A stretch of DNA of 64,000 bases from Symbiodinium natans (GCA_905221605.1 CAJNDS010002137.1:327731-391730); one strand, 5' to 3'; positions 9,226 to 18,589 are shown, numbered from the stretch's first letter. Numbers and translations are program-made. Notes: generated by a model not told the origin, from the sequence alone.

Positions 9226-9272
9226 TAACCCTAAACCCTAAACCCTAAACCCTAAACCCTAAACCCTAAACC
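9226..9272. repeat. Telomeric array (CCCTAAA)
   Basis: Six to seven CCCTAAA heptamers just above the 9.1-kb TPR exon. Here the high-coordinate side has CCCTAAA, an exception to the usual arrangement. Confidence 0.9.
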
Positions 9273-10110
9273 CTATACTCACCTTAAAGCTGCAACAAAA
9301 CAAGAGCAACAAAACAACAATAAGGAGACGATGTGGTACAAGGATCTCGACAGTTTTGACAGATGTCAGCACCCTCCGAGAAGTAGTCTTCCTTACTTCT
9401 TCAAAAACAAAACCCTGGTTAAAAAAGGTTAAGCTTCACTATTCCTCTAAAATGTGGAAACCCTAAACCCTATAGACCCTAAACCCAAAAACTTTATGGT
9501 TCAACTCTCGGCCGAGGTAAGCTTCTGCCGCTTGGAGATTCCCCCTTCGCAAGCTTATCTGGCCAAGCTGGTACCTGGGATTGGAGGGTTCCGGGTCCTT
9601 AGTTTAGGGTGTAGGGTCCTGAGTTCAGCTTACCTAGACGAACTTTTAAATATTTTTCTACATCGAAGACGACAAGCGTAAAAGGATTGGTTTCCCGTGG
9701 TAGGTTGCCCACGGTTTAGGGTTTAGGGTTTAGGGGTACATGTAGCCAATACTCGAACCTGTTGATAAGGGAGCGGTGCAGCAGGTATTGTCTGGGACTG
9801 CCATGGTTTCTCAGAAGATGAGAGAACATGCGCCACCAAGCCCGAACCCCCTTCAACCACCACGAATCTTTGGGTCCCCACGTGAACCTGACGAGGGCCT
9901 CTGCATACATCATGGGTAAGAACAGGGCCCCAAACTCTGAACTGTTAGGGTTCATGCGGGTATTTCCCCAAATAGGGGCACCCCTTGTAGACCCATAGGA
10001 TAATAGAATAGAATCCCCTTAAAGGGGCCCCTTTAAAGGGTACAACACAAATCAAGAACAATCCCCAGATTGGCCTTATGAGAAAGAGTTTGTTTTCTTT
10101 TTTGGGGGGC
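9273..10110. other. Intron-like DNA, no gene recognised
   Basis: Mixed unique DNA with short TTTAGGG blocks (9600-9625, 9714-9735). An AACAAGAGCAACAAAACAAC stretch (9298) resembles one at 10439, suggesting a dispersed repeat. The 79-codon minus-strand frame at 9716-9955 has no recognisable domain. Confidence 0.4.
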
Positions 10111-10274
10111 CCTAAAGCAACTAGAACCTAAACCCCAAACCCCAAACTCCAAACCCTAAGCCCTAAGCCCTAAAGGAATTCTTCCAGTTCCCGTTAGGGT
10201 CCACCTCCTGAAAGTGCCTTCAAGGCACAGCAAGGCGGCCATGCACCTGGACTGTGCTGGCAGAAGCAGACAAG

Positions 10275-10425
10275 CTTGGGGGGTTTAGGGTTCAGGGTTT
10301 AGGGTTTAGTTTGGGGTTTGGGGTTTGGGGTTTGGGGTTTGGGGTTTGGGGTTTAGGGTTTAGGGTTTAGGGTTTGGGGTTTGGGGTTTGGGGTTTGGGG
10401 TTTAGGGTTTAGGGTTTAGGGTTTA
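10275..10425. repeat. Mixed TTTAGGG / TTTGGGG array
   Basis: Runs of GGGGTTT (about 10308-10345 and 10374-10400) alternate with TTTAGGG. TTTGGGG is the telomere repeat of some ciliates, but here it is clearly a local A-to-G variant, since it switches back and forth with TTTAGGG in one array. Confidence 0.88.
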
Positions 10426-10525
10426 GGAATATAGCACAACAAGAACAAGAGCAAGGACAACACATGCTCAATTGCTCCCTCCGAAGGGACGGCTCAGCTT
10501 GTCCATTGCAGGCGGCCCATTTCAC

Positions 10526-10576
10526 ATCCTTGGCTTCTTTGAACCGTTCCTCGGCGAGATTCCAGTCCTTCTTTTC
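10526..10576 (-). CDS. TPR exon
   Basis: The minus strand opens after GCTCAG|GAA and reads EKKDWNLAEERFKEAKD, a good TPR turn plus helix B. It is followed by GTGAAA, a GT donor. If that donor is skipped, the frame stays open for about 20 more codons. Confidence 0.5.
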
Positions 10577-10586
10577 CTGAGCATGG

Positions 10587-10682
10587 GTTTAGGGTTTAGG
10601 GTTTAGGGTTTAGGGTTTAGGGTTTAGGGTTTAGGGTTTAGGGTTTAGGGTTTAGGGTTTAGGGTTTAGGGTTTAGGGTTTA
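10587..10682. repeat. Telomeric array (TTTAGGG)13
   Basis: Thirteen to fourteen uninterrupted TTTAGGG heptamers immediately on the high side of the 10.55-kb exon. Confidence 0.95.
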
Positions 10683-11156
10683 GAGTTGGTCTTGACTCAG
10701 GCAATGGGTTCATTACAGTCATCTGGTAATAGGACAGAACCCATCCGACCATCATGAGTTTCGTCCCACGAGCTAAGGGCCGAGCAATCCCTGAAAGGGC
10801 TACGTATATGAACCCTACAAAAGTTGATGGTCCACATGTCTTATACCAGCAGCTTACTAGCATGAGGTCTGTGATCCTGTTTTTGGGTTCAATCTCAGCT
10901 TAAGGACCCCTTCAGAACTCGAGGGTTGCCATGCTTTGGGAGGGGGCGCGGGGGGGGGGGGGGGGGGGTGCAGACCCCTGTGGTTCCGAAGTGTTCCGAA
11001 GTGGCCGCGGTACCCGCCCTTAGCATTCCTCAACTATTCTGCAGCACCCAAGCACCCCATGCACATGAACCTAAAATCTCCGTCTACAAGCCTACTAGAC
11101 ACTTAAACAAAAAAACAACGAACTCAAAAGCAAACGTAGCAAAAGATGTTAGCCAC
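10683..11156. other. Intron-like DNA with G run
   Basis: No exon recognised. A G-rich tract (10936-10969) interrupts otherwise ordinary sequence. The 65-codon minus-strand frame at 10666-10863 begins inside the telomeric array and has no known domain. Confidence 0.4.
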
Positions 11157-11317
11157 CACAGGTTTCGAGGTGGATCAGGCCCAGGACCTGGAGTGTGACG
11201 GCCCTGCGATCAGGTGCCTTGCCGGATCTCTCCATGCTGAGGCACTCGGTCAGATGCTCCTCCGCTGCCTGCAAGTGTCCGCCCTGCAAGCGAAGCCATG
11301 CCAAGTGATGCAATATC
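11157..11317 (-). CDS. TPR exon, downstream half of an introner-split unit
   Basis: The minus strand reads ILHHLAWLRLQGGHLQAAEE then HLTECLSMERS and, after the loop, AVTLQVLGLIHLETCG. These are a full TPR unit and helix A of the next. Upstream is ...CAACCTAG|GATATTG (AG|G acceptor at 11318). Downstream, CTGTG|GTGGCTAAC is a GT donor. Joined to the segment ending at 11440, the frame is continuous (see the 11318-11439 entry). This is the clearest coding exon in the window. Confidence 0.72.
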
Positions 11318-11439
11318 CTAGGTTGCCCAGCAACCTAGGATGAAAAAAGGGTGCCCTCTTTTTTGCTTCAAGGGGGTTTGTAGGGGAACCTAGAGCCCCC
11401 CAAAAAGGGAATAAGGGCACTACTGGGCATCCTAGTATC
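11318..11439. mobile_element. Introner: family-1 hairpin acting as an intron
   Basis: A 122-bp element with inverted ends (CTAGGTTGCCCAGCAACC / GCACTACTGGGCATCCTAG). Its interior is also self-complementary (AAAAAAGGGTGCCC near the left, CAAAAAGGGAATAAGGGCAC near the right). On the minus strand it separates ...GCTGC from GATATTG. Removing it (donor |GATACTAGG, acceptor CCTAG|G) gives GCT GCG ATA TTG CAT CAC, i.e. AAILHHL, exactly restoring a TPR unit. GATA is present at both junctions, as in a target duplication, so the exact cut is ambiguous by 4 bp. Confidence 0.75.
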
Positions 11440-11682
11440 GCAGCTAAGGCCGCTCTTCTTTGCTGCAGCGCCTCCTCGATGAGGCCTCTTGCTGCTTGAG
11501 CCCTGCCCCTTCGCATGAGGCACGAGGCCAGCTCTTCCAAGACGGGAGGCACAGCAAGGTGGGCATCCTCTCCGTGCACCGCTCGGGTCATGCAGAGTGA
11601 CTCTGTCAGATGTTCTTCTGCACCTGCCAGGTCTCCTTTGTGCAGGTGAAGTGAGCCCAGGTGACGTAGTGTCACGGCCATC
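11440..11682 (-). CDS. TPR exon, upstream half
   Basis: A 243-bp (81-codon) minus-strand exon opening after CATCTGAG|GATGG. It encodes AVTLRHLGSLHLHKGDLAGA then EEHLTESLCMTRAVHGEDAH and, later, ASCLMRRGRAQAARGLIEEAL: about two TPR units with a kinesin-light-chain-style loop (HGEDAHLAV). It ends at a likely GA donor where the hairpin begins. An in-frame ATG is the second codon possibility, but the AG|G and upstream telomeric intron argue for an internal exon. Confidence 0.7.
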
Positions 11683-11694
11683 CTCAGATGGAGG

Positions 11695-11755
11695 TTTAGG
11701 CTTTAGGGTTTAGGGTTTAGGGTTTCGGGTTTCGGGTCTCGGATATAGGGTTGCC
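11695..11755. repeat. Degenerate telomeric block (TTTAGGG)
   Basis: TTTAGGG and TTTCGGG heptamers adjoining the high side of the 11.5-kb exon. The substitution pattern (A to C) is common in this window. Confidence 0.85.
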
Positions 11756-11849
11756 AAGAAGACTAGCTCTTGCTTATTGAACGTACTCAGCTGCCAGAAG
11801 TGTCTTCGGGGCCCAAGCAGGCGTTCCGCACAAAAAAAATCGAAGCGCT

Positions 11850-11919
11850 GAACCCTAAACCCTAAACCCTAAACCCTAAACCCTAAACCCTAAACCCTAA
11901 ACCCTAAACCCTAAACCCT
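11850..11919. repeat. Telomeric array (CCCTAAA)10
   Basis: Ten clean CCCTAAA heptamers, followed by unique DNA with a short CCAAGCTGCAGCCTCTGG stretch. Confidence 0.95.
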
Positions 11920-12481
11920 AGGCCAAGCTGCAGCCTCTGGGAACCGGAGATCCCAGTTCTTTCCTTGGTTGTTGCTGGCTTAGGTTTGGTGGGGGTTGGT
12001 GCTTTGTTTTGCTTTATTACATTTGTTGATCATGTTTGCTCTTTCTGTTGCGCGGGGGCGGGGTGGGGGGGGTGGGGGTTAGGGTTCAGGGTTTAGGGTT
12101 TATAAAGGGTTTAGGGTTTGGGTTTGCGGGGGAGGGAGGGGGGGAGGGGGTGGTAAGTTTAGGCTGTCATGGAGTCATGGACTGGACTATGTTTGCTTGG
12201 TGGTGGGACGGCCTGTGCGGTATTGACACGTAAAGAGCAAGGAGCAAGCAGATCTTCAATGATGCAGACTGACACGTGAACACGAACAGCTGCTTGACCT
12301 TCTGCCACATAAGCCCGAAAACCTAAACCCTAATGTTGAGGTAGCCCCAATAAAGCAGGTGGTAATCGTGGAAAATTTTGCTTAGACCCAGCGCCGGGGG
12401 GTATTAAAGCGAGCTGAACATTAAACCCCAAAACCCTAAACCCTAAACCCTGCAGACGTACTACAGGACTCCGGAGCACAC
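11920..12481. other. Intron-like DNA
   Basis: Unique DNA with a G-rich region (12054-12155) containing degenerate heptamers, and a short CCCTAAA block at 12426-12452. The sequence AAGAGCAAGGAGCAAGCAG at 12232 has no assigned meaning. No gene recognised. Confidence 0.4.
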
Positions 12482-12648
12482 CTCTAACTGCAGCTCAGCC
12501 GCCAAAGCTAAGCATTGCAGAAAGCGTTCTTCTGCAGCCTCCACGTCACCCTTCCGAAGCAGCAGTGCTCCGAGGTCGTTCAGACTGCCGGCTATCAGTT
12601 CGTGGAAACCTTCACCGTAGTAGTCTTCCAGCATCTTCCTGACTCAAG
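12482..12648 (-). CDS. TPR exon
   Basis: The minus strand opens after GAGTCAG|GAAGATG and reads KMLEDYYGEGFHELIAGSLN, DLGALLLRKGDVEAAEERFL and QCLALAAELQL. It is one complete TPR unit with its preceding loop. It ends ...TTAGAG|GTGTGC, a GT donor. With both splice sites canonical and 167 bp in length, it is among the best supported exons. Confidence 0.68.
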
Positions 12649-12681
12649 TAGGCTTGCCCTGAGGATCCCATGTATCTATAT

Positions 12682-12833
12682 AGTATATACTTGGGCCCTA
12701 AAGCTACTACATGGGTGGTTGTCACAGTTATGGTCCCTTTTTTGGACCCCTATTATAGTAGGGCACCCGAAAAGGGATCAAACTTTTGACAACGCACCCG
12801 CATGGGAACCCCTTTACGGCCCAAGTATATACT
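12682..12833. mobile_element. Hairpin element, family 6 (AGTATATACTTGGGCC termini)
   Basis: Perfect 16-bp inverted ends AGTATATACTTGGGCC / GGCCCAAGTATATACT. Inside, a second inverted pair GTTGTCACAGTTATGGTCCC / GGGATCAAACTTTTGACAAC is shared with 15135-15248, so the two elements have a common core. Confidence 0.75.
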
Positions 12834-12844
12834 GCATGAAACAG

Positions 12845-12942
12845 GGTATATACCCCTAAACCCTAAACCCCAAACCGTAAACCCTAAACCCTAAACCCTA
12901 AACCCCAAACCCTAAACCCTGAACCCTAAACCCTAAACCCTA
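12845..12942. repeat. Telomeric array (CCCTAAA)
   Basis: About thirteen CCCTAAA units with several C/A substitutions (CCCCAAA), directly next to the family-6 hairpin. Confidence 0.92.
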
Positions 12943-13416
12943 TGGGGTGCATGGATCCCTAAGGTTGATTCGCGAGCATCGCGCGCTGCGGTTGAAGGAG
13001 CCCCGGCTGCTTGTCTAGATGGGCAAGGTGCGACAGAGGTTTAGGGTTTAGGGTTTAGGGTTTAGGGAGGGCAAGAACATACGGGGAGGGTATCCCTGCA
13101 GGGAGCAACATTGCCTTGGGGGCGTTCATTGCCAGAATAGTAAACCTAAACCCTAAATCCTAAACCCTAAGTCGTAAACTCCAACCCACCAGGCCCTTGT
13201 CAAGCATCTAAGGGGTATATAAGGGTCCCCCAAATTCAGGGCCCGTAATAAGGGACCATGGAACTACGCTGAGATTGGTTCGGGAACACAGCATCTTTTC
13301 AACTTTATCCCTCCAGTTGCAGCATTTTCGGGGGCATCGAGTTCAATGACATTCCCCCCCCCCCCCTCCCCCACCCCCTCCCCCCAACAACAAAAAGTCG
13401 CGAAGAGCAGTTCTGA
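12943..13416. other. Intron-like DNA
   Basis: Short unique segments between small telomeric blocks (13035-13070 and 13143-13172) and a C-rich run (13351-13387). No exon recognised. Confidence 0.4.
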
Positions 13417-13488
13417 TTCTTCCCAGGAGCAGGGACTCTGTCAGATGCACCTCCGCTTGACTCAGCTCACCCAGCTCAGCCAGCAAAC
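13417..13488 (-). CDS. TPR exon
   Basis: Opens after GTTCAG|GT on the minus strand and reads LLAELGELSQAEVHLTESLL then LGR, i.e. helix A, turn and helix B of a TPR. Compare HLTESL at 11.6 kb. The donor is probably GA in GGGAA|GAATC. Helix A is one residue shorter than usual. Confidence 0.5.
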
Positions 13489-13524
13489 CTGAACTCGGGG
13501 AGGGGCAGGGCTTCAGACATTTGT

Positions 13525-14466
13525 TTAGGTTTAGGGGTTTAGGGTTTAGGGTTTAGGGGTTAGGGGTTAGGGTTTAGGTTGGAGCCTTCGATTGCAAAAG
13601 AAGCTGCAAATTTGGGCGCGCGCACTGCAAACCCTAAACCCTAGACCCTAAACCGATTAAATTTTCAGCCTATGACTCCAGCCTATACCCTACATCTTCA
13701 AGCCAAACCTAATTAACTCGCAACCCCAACTCCAAAGCTGTATCAAGTTGCGTCCGGACTCCATCTATCGAATCTACTTCCCTTTTCAAGGGTTGAAGAC
13801 TCGTACCCCTGAGGATGTACCCCTAAGAGGTTCGCTTCAAAAAAACCCAATCTAGCCCGCATATTTCCTTAGTCCAAAATCTTCATAGGGCTTATAACCT
13901 AAGGGCCCACGCCGTGGGTCCCAGCACCGAACTAAGCAGCAAGTAAAACCGCAGTGGTTGGTAGGATTGTTGCAGGTTGGGGCACGTCATCCGCAAGGGC
14001 GCAACTCTCCTGTCCTTTCTGGAGCAAAACCCTAAACCCTAAACCCTAAACCCTAAACCCTAAACCCTATACCCCAAGCTCCCCCAACTTGACAAATTGA
14101 CAAATCTTGCATGCCGCTGAACCTCTTCAACACCCAGCCCGGCCCTAAACCCTCACCAACTCGTACCTTACTCAGATTCACGCCAGATGCGGGCAAAACT
14201 GCCCCGAGAACGCGTCACAATTCTTCGAACTGAGTTCGGACAGAGAGACTGCCCAGCTGCCCCAGGAGATGACTCAAGATCGGAACATCACCTTGGAGCT
14301 TAGTCACCATCCTCTAATAAGGGGACCCCTTGATTTTATCTATTTGTTCTTTATTCTTTTGTTTTTTTTTTTTTTTTGGGGGGGGGGGGGGGGTTGGCTA
14401 CTTCATACGGGGACCTTGTAAGTATGACCGAAAAAGGGAAAAGGGTACCCTGGGCTACCACGTCAC
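13525..14466. other. Intron-like DNA
   Basis: TTTAGGG (13527-13578) and CCCTAAA (14029-14072) blocks around unique DNA. About 13895-13985 weakly recalls 5S rRNA (CCGAACTAAGCAGC), but no 5S gene can be supported. A poly(T)-poly(G) tract lies at 14360-14393. Confidence 0.4.
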
Positions 14467-14503
14467 GAAAACCCTCCTGTGCGCGAAGGCGCGCAATGGC
14501 CTC
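14467..14503 (-). CDS. Possible very short exon
   Basis: Minus strand EAIARLRAQEGF between CGACGCAG|GAG and GTGACG (GT donor). The helical, charged composition fits its neighbours, but twelve codons are weak evidence. Confidence 0.22.
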
Positions 14504-14524
14504 CTGCGTCGGCTTGGGCGGCAA

Positions 14525-14596
14525 GGTTTAGGGTTTAGGGTTTAGGGTTTAGGGTTTAGGGTTTAGGGTTTAGGGTTTAGGGTTTAGGGTTTAGGG
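14525..14596. repeat. Telomeric array (TTTAGGG)10
   Basis: Ten TTTAGGG heptamers, then a short CCCTAA-type inverted block (14604-14632): head-to-head telomeric repeats. Confidence 0.94.
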
Positions 14597-14694
14597 GTCT
14601 TCCTAAGCCCTAAGCCCTAAAACCCTAAAACCGCTATAGCAGCCCGAGGATGCCCGAGGGACCCGACGAGCCCTAAAAGGCTTGATGTTCCATA

Positions 14695-15013
14695 TAATCC
14701 CTTCCCCCTAATGTAAATACACCCCCAGTGTTTAAAAAAAAAACCTCTGGCCCCAAAACCCGGTCCGGCAGTCGCCCCTTTTCACATCTCTACAGAATTA
14801 GGGGGGCGGGGAAGCCTGAAACTTATCAGGCCTAAAGCTTGAAACCTGATCTATGACTGAGCCAGCAAGCTAGAAGGACTGGTTGTTTTGTTCGGACAAA
14901 CGATCAGAACCCCCCCCCCCCCTAATGCTAAAAACCCTTCAGGGGCTTTGAGGGGTTGTTTATACTGCGGTGGGGGGGGGGGGGGGGCCTTTTATATTAG
15001 GGGGAAGGGATTA
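14695..15013. mobile_element. TIR element, family 7 (TAATCCCTTCCCCCTAAT termini)
   Basis: Left end TAATCCCTTCCCCCTAATGT, right end TTATATTAGGGGGAAGGGATTA, a terminal inverted repeat of about 18-22 bp. The 319-bp interior holds C and G homopolymer runs (14911-14923, 14971-14988) but no coding capacity. A related 436-bp copy is at 63552-63987. Confidence 0.7.
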
Positions 15014-15134
15014 CCTTAACAGGGATTGTATATGGCGTGCGCACAATGAAGAATATTGCACGCCACATGCATTCAAATGCAGTAAAATACCGCGGGAACG
15101 AAGACAGCGCAAAAGTTACAAGTTATGTTGCATT

Positions 15135-15248
15135 TACAAGTGGATGGTTGTCAAAATTATGGTCCCTTTTTGGATCCCTATACTAATACAGCACCAAATA
15201 GTTAAGGTACCCCAAAAGGGATCAACATTTTGACAAACCACCCAAGTG
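15135..15248. mobile_element. Hairpin element, family 6 core copy
   Basis: Left GGATGGTTGTCAAAATTATG and right ATTTTGACAAACCACCC are inverted. Inside, GGTCCCTTTTTGGATCCC pairs with GTACCCCAAAAGGGATC. It shares this core with 12682-12833. Confidence 0.68.
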
Positions 15249-16103
15249 AACAAAGAGACAGCAGGGTATACGACCCCGGCGCGCCACTGTGCGGCCACTA
15301 CGCGGAACCGGAGTGAGAGGAAGAAGAATAGGACCTCAAGTATGGGGTCCCCCTAAACCCTAAACCCTAAACCCCTTACACACCCCTTATATACCCTACA
15401 AGAGCTAAGGGCCCAGGTGTCAGAAACATTTGAAGAAGGTAGGGACCGTGTGTACCTACCCTTAGAAACTCGGAAAAACTCAACAACCCTAAGCCTGGTT
15501 GTACGAATCCAAGGCCGCCGAACCAGCCACCAGTCAAGTCTCTTGTGCCTGCCCTGTTGGGCATGCGCTCTGTGCGAGGCGGCTTTGGAGGCCGAACAAA
15601 GGGTTTAGGGTTTAGGGTTTAGGGTTTAGGGTGTAGAGAGCAAAGGGTGTATGCAAGCCGAATGAACGTTGCACATAAATCTTGTAAGATGTGCCAGTCA
15701 TGTACCCTGAATGTCAGGCACAAACGTCCTATTCATGGCATCACCCCCAGTAACTAGCAGCTACCCCTTAGCAAGTCCGTCTATGTTGGGTACCGCCTGG
15801 AAAGCATCGCACAAAGACCTAGCAATGCTGCTCACACACGACTTCCATAAGGAATGCATGCACCTCCCAAACCTCCCTGCTCCCACTCTGAAGTTTCTCC
15901 AAAAAACAATTAAACTGCAACAAATCCCTAAACCCTAAAACGCTTCTGCTTCCAGGCTACTGTCAGGATGGAGTCAGAACAAGGGCGTCCCATCAAAAAA
16001 GTTCAACATCCTAAAGCCCTAAACCCTATAAACCCTAAACCCTAAACCCTAAACCCTAAACCCTAAACCCTAAACCCTGTCCCAAACCAAGCCCCAACCC
16101 TGC
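15249..16103. other. Intron-like DNA
   Basis: Unique DNA with short telomeric blocks (15350-15375 CCCTAAA, 15600-15632 TTTAGGG, 16016-16078 CCCTAAA). The overlapping open frames at 15376-15608 and 15711-15938 have no recognisable domains. Nothing else supported. Confidence 0.4.
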
Positions 16104-16161
16104 CATGAAAGACTCCTCCAGAGCGCTTTGCGCCACTGTGAGGTTCCCCTCCGCGCGGCAC
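16104..16161 (-). CDS. Probable TPR exon
   Basis: Minus strand CRAEGNLTVAQSALEESFMA after CCCCAAG|G. The pattern xGNLxxAxxALEESF is TPR turn plus helix B. It is followed by GCAGGG, an apparent GC donor. CCCTAAA lies on the low side (ending 16078) and TTTAGGG on the high side (from 16172), the common inverted arrangement. Confidence 0.45.
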
Positions 16162-16467
16162 CTTGGGGGGTTTAGGATTTAGGGTTTAGGGTTTCGGGTT
16201 TAGGGCTGGGAATCATCAAGGGTTATACCCATTCCCTGAGGCCCCTTGATGCAAGGCTTTGGGCCACTTTGGGCCCAAGGGTATGGGACTGGGCCTTAGC
16301 GTTTCAGGATTTCTCAGTAACCCTGAAGCCTGAAGACTAAACCCCAAACCCTCTCTCTCTCGAAATAAAAGAAAGGTGGCAATCCCCATATTACTCTTAT
16401 TAAGAAGGACATTCACTTTTTTTGTTGGTGGGGAGGGGGGGGAGGTGGAGGCTCTGAAGCAATTCGT

Positions 16468-16591
16468 CTAGACCCAAGACTAAGCTGGGAATAACAAGGG
16501 TGCAATGTTACGGTTTCAAGGGGAAAATACATAAGGGAACCTATACACCACCCCCTAAAAAAAGGGAATCAGGGCCTCGTCCGGGTCCTAG
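16468..16591. mobile_element. Hairpin MITE, family 1
   Basis: Left end CTAGACCCAAGACTAAGC, right end CGTCCGGGTCCTAG. The family core GGAATAACAAGGGTGC ... AAGGGAACCTA ... AAAAAAAGGGAATCAGGGC is retained. It contains no open frame. Confidence 0.65.
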
Positions 16592-16785
16592 CCCTAAACC
16601 CTAAACCCTAAACCCTAAACCCGGAGCATGTTTGGGCACCGAGAAAAAACCTCGCGCGCCTCCGGCTCAAGACGCGCGCTGAGGCGGCGAAGTGGGGGCT
16701 GGCTCCGCCAAACCCAGGCGCAAGGAACTCATCGATGCAGGCGGTGCACATTCCCAACCTTGGGTTATGAGCCCTAGACCCTAAA

Positions 16786-16860
16786 CCCTACACCCTAAAC
16801 CCTGAACCCTAAACCCTAAACCCTAAACCCTAAACCCTAAACCCTAAACCCTAAACCCTA
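16786..16860. repeat. Telomeric array (CCCTAAA)
   Basis: About ten CCCTAAA heptamers adjoining the tandem repeat at 16861. Confidence 0.93.
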
Positions 16861-17115
16861 CCTTGAATTATGAGGAGGGAAGGCGGTTGAACGAACTGTT
16901 TTATGAGGTTGAGGATGGGAGTCCGTTCAATATGGACTGTTTTTAAAGGTTTAGGGTTTCCCAACCTTGACTATGAGGAGGGGAGTCGAATCAATGAATT
17001 GTTTTAAGGTTTATGGCTTCATTGCTTTACGATTTAGGGTTTCCCAACCTTGAACATGGAGAAGGGCGTCGGTTGAACGAACTGTTCTTAAGGTTTACGG
17101 TTTAGGGTTTGGGGT
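16861..17115. repeat. Tandem repeat of about 80-110 bp carrying a heptamer
   Basis: Three diverged copies of a unit beginning CCTTGAATTATGAGGAGGG (about 16861, 16966 and 17047). Each continues through GGTTGAACGAACTGTTTTAAGG and ends with TTTAGGGTTTCCCAA. A single telomeric heptamer is thus part of each unit and was amplified with it. Confidence 0.75.
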
Positions 17116-17408
17116 TTTCTCTCTCTCTCTCTCTCTCTGTGCCGTGCCATCCCTGAGGGTGTTGCGGGTTTGGGGTTAAGCAGTTTAGGGTTCAAGGGTT
17201 CTGCTATAGAGCCTATAGAACAGGCACCCAGGCCGCAGGTATAGGGCCTACCCTAAATCATATTGGGGATCCCTTTATAAATTAAGGTACATTCTTGCTG
17301 AGATTCGAGGCACAGCCCGCAACCGTCAAATCGCTGGCATGCTACAAAAAACCACTGATTTAGGGTTTAGGGTTTAGGGTGTAGGGCACACCATTGCTAA
17401 GTTGACAC

Positions 17409-17462
17409 TGCGGAAGCGTTCATGGCTGTTAGGGCGGATTGCGCGGCTGACTGCCCGAGTCG
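17409..17462 (-). CDS. Possible TPR-like exon
   Basis: Minus strand RLGQSAAQSALTAMNASA between TTCATGAG|CG and GTGTCAAC (GT donor). Alanine-rich helix of 18 codons, compatible with TPR helix B but not diagnostic. Confidence 0.3.
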
Positions 17463-18480
17463 CTCATGAAATCTCCCTATGAGCCTAAACCCTGCAAATC
17501 CTAAACCCCCTATACCCCCTAAAAAATCTAAGAAATCTGAGAATCCTAAAACCCTAAACTTCCTACAACCCCTAAAAACCCCAAAAAACACTAACCACCC
17601 CCAAAACCCCTCAAAGACACCCTCATGTCTGCTTCCTGGTGGCCCACAGGCGCTACACCAAAGACCCTGGGCTCTGAACTGGACTGGCTGTGCGCAATGG
17701 TCGCACAACAGGGCCTTCGGTCATTGGGTTCCTCTGGGTTCGAGGGCTTAGGGGCTTGTGGGCTTGAGGGCTTCAGGGTTTAGGGCTTCGGGCTCTGGGG
17801 TTTGGGGTTTGGGGCTTTGGGTTTGGGGTTTGAGGGCTTAGGGTTCAGGGTTTGGGGCTTTAGGGTTTGGGGCTTTAGGGCTTTGGGGTTTTGGGGTTTG
17901 GGGCTTTAATTGCTCACGCTCGGACAAGCCAAGCGAGGCACACACGTTTACAGGGTTTAGAAGATCAGTCATAGCACTTCTTATGGGGCTTGCAGGTTCT
18001 CTCCAGGTCGGCTTACAATAAGTGCAGTATACACGGGCGGCTTTACAAGCCTTGTAAGTGTTACCGGGCTTATTCTGAATCAACTCTACAGTTTACCATA
18101 AGGTTTCGACTCTCACACTTGCGTGTGTGGGCGAGGCTCTTGGTTCTTACGGGTTTTGTAGGGTGTTCGAGCTAGATTCTGCCAGCAACCGATAAGGAAT
18201 GACGAAGGGCTTCAAACCCTAAACCCTAGAGAAAGATGCACACGGGTTGTCACGAAGAAACCCTAAATCGCCCCAAGCAGTCTCCCCCCCTCCCTCAACC
18301 CTACAATGCTCTACCATACCCCCACCCCACCTCCGGAACCTGAAATCACGTAGGGAGCGCAAATTCGTAAAGCAATGGCGTGGGGGGAGGAAGTCTTCAT
18401 GTTACAATGGAGGGAGGGAGATGCTCTTCGGAAGGCCCGCCTAAATCCCGTTGCTCCCCACCTTTTATTTCCATTGTCAA
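17463..18480. other. Intron-like DNA, degenerate G-rich tract
   Basis: 17725-17910 is a decayed run of GGGCTT, GGGTTT and TTTGGGG variants of the telomeric heptamer. The rest is unique DNA without a supportable exon; the 103- and 90-codon frames at 17397-17751 run through C/A-rich CCTAAAACCC decay products. Confidence 0.4.
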
Positions 18481-18491
18481 TTTTTTGTGTG

Positions 18492-18582
18492 TAGGGTTTA
18501 GGGTTTAGGGTTTAGGGTTTAGGGTTTAGGGTTTAGGGTTTAGGGTTTAGGGTTTAGGGTAAAACCCTAAACCCTAAACCCA
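18492..18582. repeat. Head-to-head telomeric arrays
   Basis: About nine TTTAGGG units (18493-18560) meet three CCCTAAA units (18563-18582) with only AAAA between: a near-perfect telomeric inverted repeat on the low side of the 18.6-kb exon. Confidence 0.93.
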
Positions 18583-18589
18583 GAGAAGG

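Noticed and set aside
13895-13985. Possible 5S rRNA gene (CCGAACTAAGCAGC...GGTTGGTAGGATTG)
   Set aside because: Only a few short words match the 5S pattern; helices and the expected length could not be reconstructed.
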